Shown here: positions 60,021-64,000 of the stretch, one piece after another
Layout: each line of letters begins with the position of its first letter
Position numbering within the stretch: position 1 is the first letter of the stretch
Source of the DNA: an uncultured Chloroflexota bacterium
GTDB lineage: Bacteria; Chloroflexota; UBA11872
Assembly: GCA_958296175.1 (NCBI GenBank)
Contig: OY282448.1
Span: forward strand, 186,001 to 250,000
Reading direction: 5' to 3'
Length of the DNA: 64,000 nucleotides
Made by a program: the position numbers and the translations under genes
The notes under the pieces: model-generated
The model's input: the letters and a program-made list of their open reading frames with translations, nothing else
The model's database searches: none
Told to the model about the DNA's origin: nothing

Positions 60021-60254
60021 TCAGTCGATGGCGATGCGTTCGGGCTGGTCGTCGGCGGGGGGGTCTTTGCGGTCGTCGACGGCCTGGATGCCGGCGTCGA
60101 GGACCTCGCGGAGACTGACGAGGGCTTCGCGCACGGCGGCGCGCATGTGTCCCTGCGCCTTGCCGAGGCCCACCCGCGGCCGGTCGATTTCGATCGTGAT
60201 GCGAATGGGACCGGCCTGGGCGCGGTCGGGGTCATGGTCGTGGTTGGTTGACAT
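60021..60254 (-). CDS. Small hypothetical protein
   Basis: A 77-residue soluble protein, not recognised. It has an acidic, His-containing N-terminus, a beta-like stretch (GPIRITIEIDRP), a helix (AQGHMRAAVREALVSLREVLDAGIQAV) and an acidic end. GAGGG lies nine bases before the ATG, and a TATACT -10-like element lies about 36 bases upstream, so expression is credible. Neighbours (an ABC lipoprotein and an XRE-zinc-ribbon regulator, same strand) do not reveal a role. Confidence 0.6.
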   Translation of the reverse strand: MSTNHDHDPDRAQAGPIRITIEIDRPRVGLGKAQGHMRAAVREALVSLREVLDAGIQAVDDRKDPPADDQPERIAID

Positions 60255-60289
60255 TTCTAAACACCCTCGCGCCGGGGTCGAGCGCTACC

Positions 60290-60295
60290 AGTATA
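60290..60295 (-). promoter_or_regulatory. -10-like element for the small hypothetical gene
   Basis: TATACT on the minus strand (five of six consensus bases) sits 36 bases before the ATG at 60254, right after a strong GC hairpin. No canonical -35 box fits because that position lies in the hairpin. Confidence 0.4.
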
Positions 60296-60297
60296 TT

Positions 60298-60326
60298 CCC
60301 GCCGGCGCGCGGCGCGCGCCGGCGGG
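60298..60326 (-). terminator. 13-bp hairpin, likely terminator of the XRE-zinc-ribbon gene
   Basis: CCCGCCGGCGCGC (60298-60310), loop GGC, then the exact reverse complement (60314-60326). On the minus strand it follows the regulator gene by about 150 bases and is followed by an AT-rich AATATACT. Confidence 0.55.
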
Positions 60327-60478
60327 ACGCGGGATGCGCGGGCGTCGGACTGCAACCGCTCGGCGCGGTCGTCAACGCGGGACGCACGGGCGGGGGCGGG
60401 GGCGTGGAGGTGAAGGCGGGGGAATCGGCTCGACAGAGGCGCGGCGGCGGCGCGGCGGGCGTTCGTTTTGGGGGCGGG

Positions 60479-61009
60479 TCAGTCGGGCGCGGCGTCGTGG
60501 CCGGGGGGCGTCAGCAGGGCGCTGCCGCAGTTGTTGCAGAAGTTGGCCAGCGCGTCGTTGCGCTGGCGGCAGGTGGCGCAGGCGACGGCGCCCGGCAGCC
60601 GACGGCCGCAGTTGGAACAGTAGTTGGCGCCGCTGGGGTCGAGGTGGGCGCACGCCGGGCAGGGGCGGTGCATGGAGGCCGCCGCAGCGCCCGATGCCGC
60701 GTGGGCGCGCGCACGGTCGCGGGTGGCCAGCAGCTGGCCTGGGTCCAGGTCGAGCGTCAGCGCCAGGGCGCGCACGTCGTCGTCGGGCACGTGCGTGACT
60801 TTGCCGGTTTCCACGTCGCTCAGCCAGGGACGGTCGCGGCCGATGGCGCCGGCCACCTGGGCCTGGGTGCGCCGCCGCTGCTTGCGGGCCCTGAACAGCA
60901 GGCCCCCAAACGCGCCGCGGTCGATGTCGCGAAATGGACGCTTCTCGAGCGTGCGCCGCGCAGCCACCGCTCGTCCGGCTGGGTGTCCCACGGGCGGCGA
61001 ACCTAGCAC
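60479..61009 (-). CDS. XRE-type HTH regulator with double zinc ribbon
   Basis: A 176-residue protein. Residues about 35-95 form an XRE/HTH_3 domain (LFRARKQRRRTQAQVAGAIGRDRPWLSDVETGK). The C-terminal half has two zinc ribbons: CPACAHLDPSGANYCSNCG and CATCRQRNDALANFCNNCG (four paired cysteines each). Such fusions are probable DNA-binding regulators or adaptors, target unknown. The start is uncertain; GTG at 61009 gives a 30-residue leader and GTG at 60967 is an alternative. It is followed by a hairpin terminator. Confidence 0.8.
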   Translation of the reverse strand: MLGSPPVGHPAGRAVAARRTLEKRPFRDIDRGAFGGLLFRARKQRRRTQAQVAGAIGRDRPWLSDVETGKVTHVPDDDVRALALTLDLDPGQLLATRDRARAHAASGAAAASMHRPCPACAHLDPSGANYCSNCGRRLPGAVACATCRQRNDALANFCNNCGSALLTPPGHDAAPD

Positions 61010-61332
61010 GGCGCGGCGTGGCCGTTCAAGGAATTTGGGAACAAACGCGGGAGCTGGGCTGGGGCCAATCTGATAGGCAGAGGCGGGGCGTGCGTATTGT
61101 TGCTACATCAGTTCGATCTATCACGGGAGAGAGTGCGGGCAAGGGCGGCCCGGCGGCGCCTTGCCCTGTCCTCACCCTCGCCGCGGGGCACGGGGACGGA
61201 ATCCCGCGCGTCGGAGGATGGCCGGCTTCGGTGCTCGGTCGAGAGGGTCCACGGTTGTCGGAACCGCGCGCATCGAGGGATAGCCGCATCGAGCGCGTTG
61301 GGCCGCCGGAAGACTTGCCGGGGGCCCTGGCG
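61010..61332. other. Gene-free stretch between the regulator and the LysM gene
   Basis: No gene is supported. There is an AT-richer patch at about 61095-61125 (TTGTTGCTACATCAG) that could hold regulatory sites for the regulator gene on the minus strand, but no promoter could be fixed. Confidence 0.4.
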
Positions 61333-61743
61333 TCAGGGGATGGTGATTTCTTGCCCCACTTGCAGCGCGTCGGGGTCGATGATGCGGTTGGCTTGCACGA
61401 TGTCGTCCAGCGTGGAGCCGAAGCGCGAGGCGATGGCCGACAGCGTGTCGCCGGGCTGCACGACGTAGACCGTGGCCGTGGGGGTGGGGGTGGGGCGCGG
61501 CACGGGCGTGGCGGTGGGCGTTGGCGCCGGCGTGGGGGTGGCAATCACGGCGTCGAAGGCGGCGTTGGGGTCGTCGATGATCGGCGCGGACACGGTCGGC
61601 AGCGGGTCGGGGTTCACGGCGGGCTGGGTGCTTTCCCGCGGGCGCAGCAGCAGCACCCAGAGCAGAAAGACGGCAAAGGCCACGACCAGCAGGCCCATGA
61701 CCAGCTCGCTCCCGTGGGCAAAGCCGCTGCCGGTGCCTCGCAT
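61333..61743 (-). CDS. Membrane-anchored LysM domain protein
   Basis: A 136-residue protein with a short N-terminus, one transmembrane helix (about residues 13-34), a Pro/Thr-rich spacer with TPTP repeats and a C-terminal LysM domain (VYVVQPGDTLSAIASRFGSTLDDIVQANRI). It should sit at the cell surface and bind peptidoglycan or other N-acetylglucosamine glycans. It starts four bases after the UDP-glucose dehydrogenase stop, so the two are in an operon, consistent with a role in envelope or capsule. Confidence 0.9.
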   Translation of the reverse strand: MRGTGSGFAHGSELVMGLLVVAFAVFLLWVLLLRPRESTQPAVNPDPLPTVSAPIIDDPNAAFDAVIATPTPAPTPTATPVPRPTPTPTATVYVVQPGDTLSAIASRFGSTLDDIVQANRIIDPDALQVGQEITIP

Positions 61744-61747
61744 GGGG

Positions 61748-63091
<1,344 letters not shown>

Positions 63092-63141
63092 TGCCGAATC
63101 ATCGCACGCCGCGGCATGGGCCGTCGCGCGCCTGGCCGTGC

Positions 63142-64000
63142 TCAGCGGCTGAAGTGCACCTCGATAACGTCGCCGTCGGCCACTTCGTAATCGCGGCCCA
63201 CGCGCCGGATCTGGCCGCGGGCGCGCAGGCGGGCCAGCGAGCCGGCCGCGATCAGCCGGTCGGCGTCGACCACGTCCGCGCGGATGAACCCTTCGGCCAG
63301 GTCGGTGTGCACGGCGCCGGCCGCCTGCACGGCCGTGCGGCCGCGCGCCAGGCGCCAGGCGTTTACCGACGCGGCGTTGCCGGTGTAGAAGGTCACCAGG
63401 TCCAGGGCGCGCTGCAGCGCCTGGCTCAGCCGGTCGGCGGCGGTTCCCGGCAGCCCCAGGTCGCGCTGGAAGGCGTCCGCGTCGTCGGGCGGCAGCTCGT
63501 GCAGCTCGGCCTCGATGGCGGCGGCCAGCACACACCAGGAGTCTCGCCCGGCCGCGCGGCGCTGGTCGTCGATGGCGGCGGCCTGGTCGTCTGGCGCGTC
63601 GATCGCCGCCGCCCAGGGTTTGACGCTCAGCAGGCCGAAGCCGCGCAGCGCGGCAGCGTCGGGGGGCGTCAGGCCGTCCAGCACGGGCCGGTCCTCTTCC
63701 AGCGCCTGGAGCGCGTGCGACACGGCGGCCGCCTGCGCGGCGGCGGCGCGCCGCTCGACGCGCGGCCCGGAGGTTGCGCGCTGCCGCAGCCGTTCCGCGG
63801 CCGGTTCCAGCACGGCCAGGTCCAGCAGGGCCAGCTCGGTGCGCAGCGCCTGCAGGCGCGTTGCAGCCGCCTCGAGACCCTGGCCGCCGGCCGCCGCCAG
63901 CAGCAGCGCGTCCGCGGTGCGCAGGCGGCCGACCCAGGCGGGCGAGGGCGGCTCGCGGTCGGCCAGCGCATGGCCCGGCGCGTGCCAGAGCGTGAACTCG
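63142..64000 (-). CDS. ychF: Ribosome-binding ATPase YchF, C-terminal part (5' end outside the window)
   Basis: About 286 residues, open to the window edge on its N-terminal side, so the G domain with Walker A is not visible. What is seen is the end of the G domain and coiled-coil insert (ALRTELALLDLAVLEPAAERL), the LLSVKPWAAAI segment equivalent to the family's LTAKPV.YV, and the C-terminal TGS domain. The last contains VNAWRLARGRTAVQAAGAVHTDLAEGFIRADVV and ends GRDYEVADGDVIEVHFSR. The sequence is rather divergent, including a weak NKxE-like region, but the TGS end is diagnostic. It is upstream of, and may be co-transcribed with, UDP-glucose dehydrogenase. Confidence 0.9.
   Translation of the reverse strand, partial: EFTLWHAPGHALADREPPSPAWVGRLRTADALLLAAAGGQGLEAAATRLQALRTELALLDLAVLEPAAERLRQRATSGPRVERRAAAAQAAAVSHALQALEEDRPVLDGLTPPDAAALRGFGLLSVKPWAAAIDAPDDQAAAIDDQRRAAGRDSWCVLAAAIEAELHELPPDDADAFQRDLGLPGTAADRLSQALQRALDLVTFYTGNAASVNAWRLARGRTAVQAAGAVHTDLAEGFIRADVVDADRLIAAGSLARLRARGQIRRVGRDYEVADGDVIEVHFSR

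Overview
The window is a very GC-rich bacterial chromosome segment (roughly 70% G+C or more by eye). It holds about 50 protein genes, one tRNA, and many short palindromic or direct repeats between genes. No rRNA, transposase, integrase, plasmid or phage gene was seen. Gene content suggests a Chloroflexota bacterium of the marine, SAR202-like or sponge-symbiont kind. The clues are a bifunctional aldolase/short-chain dehydrogenase, paired enolase-superfamily and HpcH/HpaI aldolase genes, tandemly duplicated secreted lipoproteins, a LytR-CpsA-Psr protein and frequent GTG/TTG starts. This placement is inference; no phylogenetic marker was tested.

Layout. 1-4.2 kb: four overlapping genes encode a GT87 membrane glycosyltransferase, an anchored extracytoplasmic protein and an ABC-2 exporter. 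4.2-8 kb: a Gfo/Idh/MocA oxidoreductase with an unusual C-terminal NIL domain, ribosomal protein L25/Ctc, two RCK (TrkA-like) proteins and a NIPSNAP protein. 8.2-14.3 kb (minus): tlyA, nadK, recN and a large membrane protein with a duplicated C-terminal domain. 14.8-18.7 kb: aldolase/SDR, a CinA-like protein and a methyltransferase. 18.9-25.3 kb: a 1031-residue lipoprotein made of two tandem copies, an LCP protein, a sugar isomerase-like protein, a PfpI protein and tRNA-Val(CAC).

26-35 kb is a catabolic region. On the minus strand lie an enolase-superfamily dehydratase, an HpcH aldolase, an O-methyltransferase and methylmalonate-semialdehyde dehydrogenase. On the plus strand lie a D-threonine aldolase-like enzyme, a second enolase-superfamily enzyme, a second HpcH aldolase and a FAD amine oxidase. 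Together they look like routes for sugar acids or hydroxy/amino acids through aldol cleavage to pyruvate and semialdehydes.

35-42 kb (minus): a giant plant-type leucine-rich-repeat protein, dihydroorotate dehydrogenase and an RCC1-repeat protein. 42-46 kb (plus): parA-ftsZ behind a good promoter, then a GAF-GAF-HisKA_2 sensor kinase. 46.3-55.6 kb, all minus: sulfite reductase, cysH, cysC, sat, then hemC-cobA-hemD-hemB and an EamA transporter. This puts assimilatory sulfate reduction next to synthesis of the siroheme precursor its sulfite reductase needs. 56-64 kb: a radical SAM protein, an orphan ABC substrate-binding lipoprotein, a small hypothetical, an XRE-zinc-ribbon regulator, a LysM protein, UDP-glucose dehydrogenase and the C-terminal part of YchF.

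The most unusual signal is in the spaces between genes. At about eight places there are mini-arrays of a 20-29 nt imperfect repeat separated by 31-40 nt of unique sequence, with a recurring period of 59-62 nt. The repeat sequence differs from place to place. The geometry resembles CRISPR, but the repeats are degenerate and no cas genes are present. Several arrays run into the 3' ends of genes and encode protein tails.
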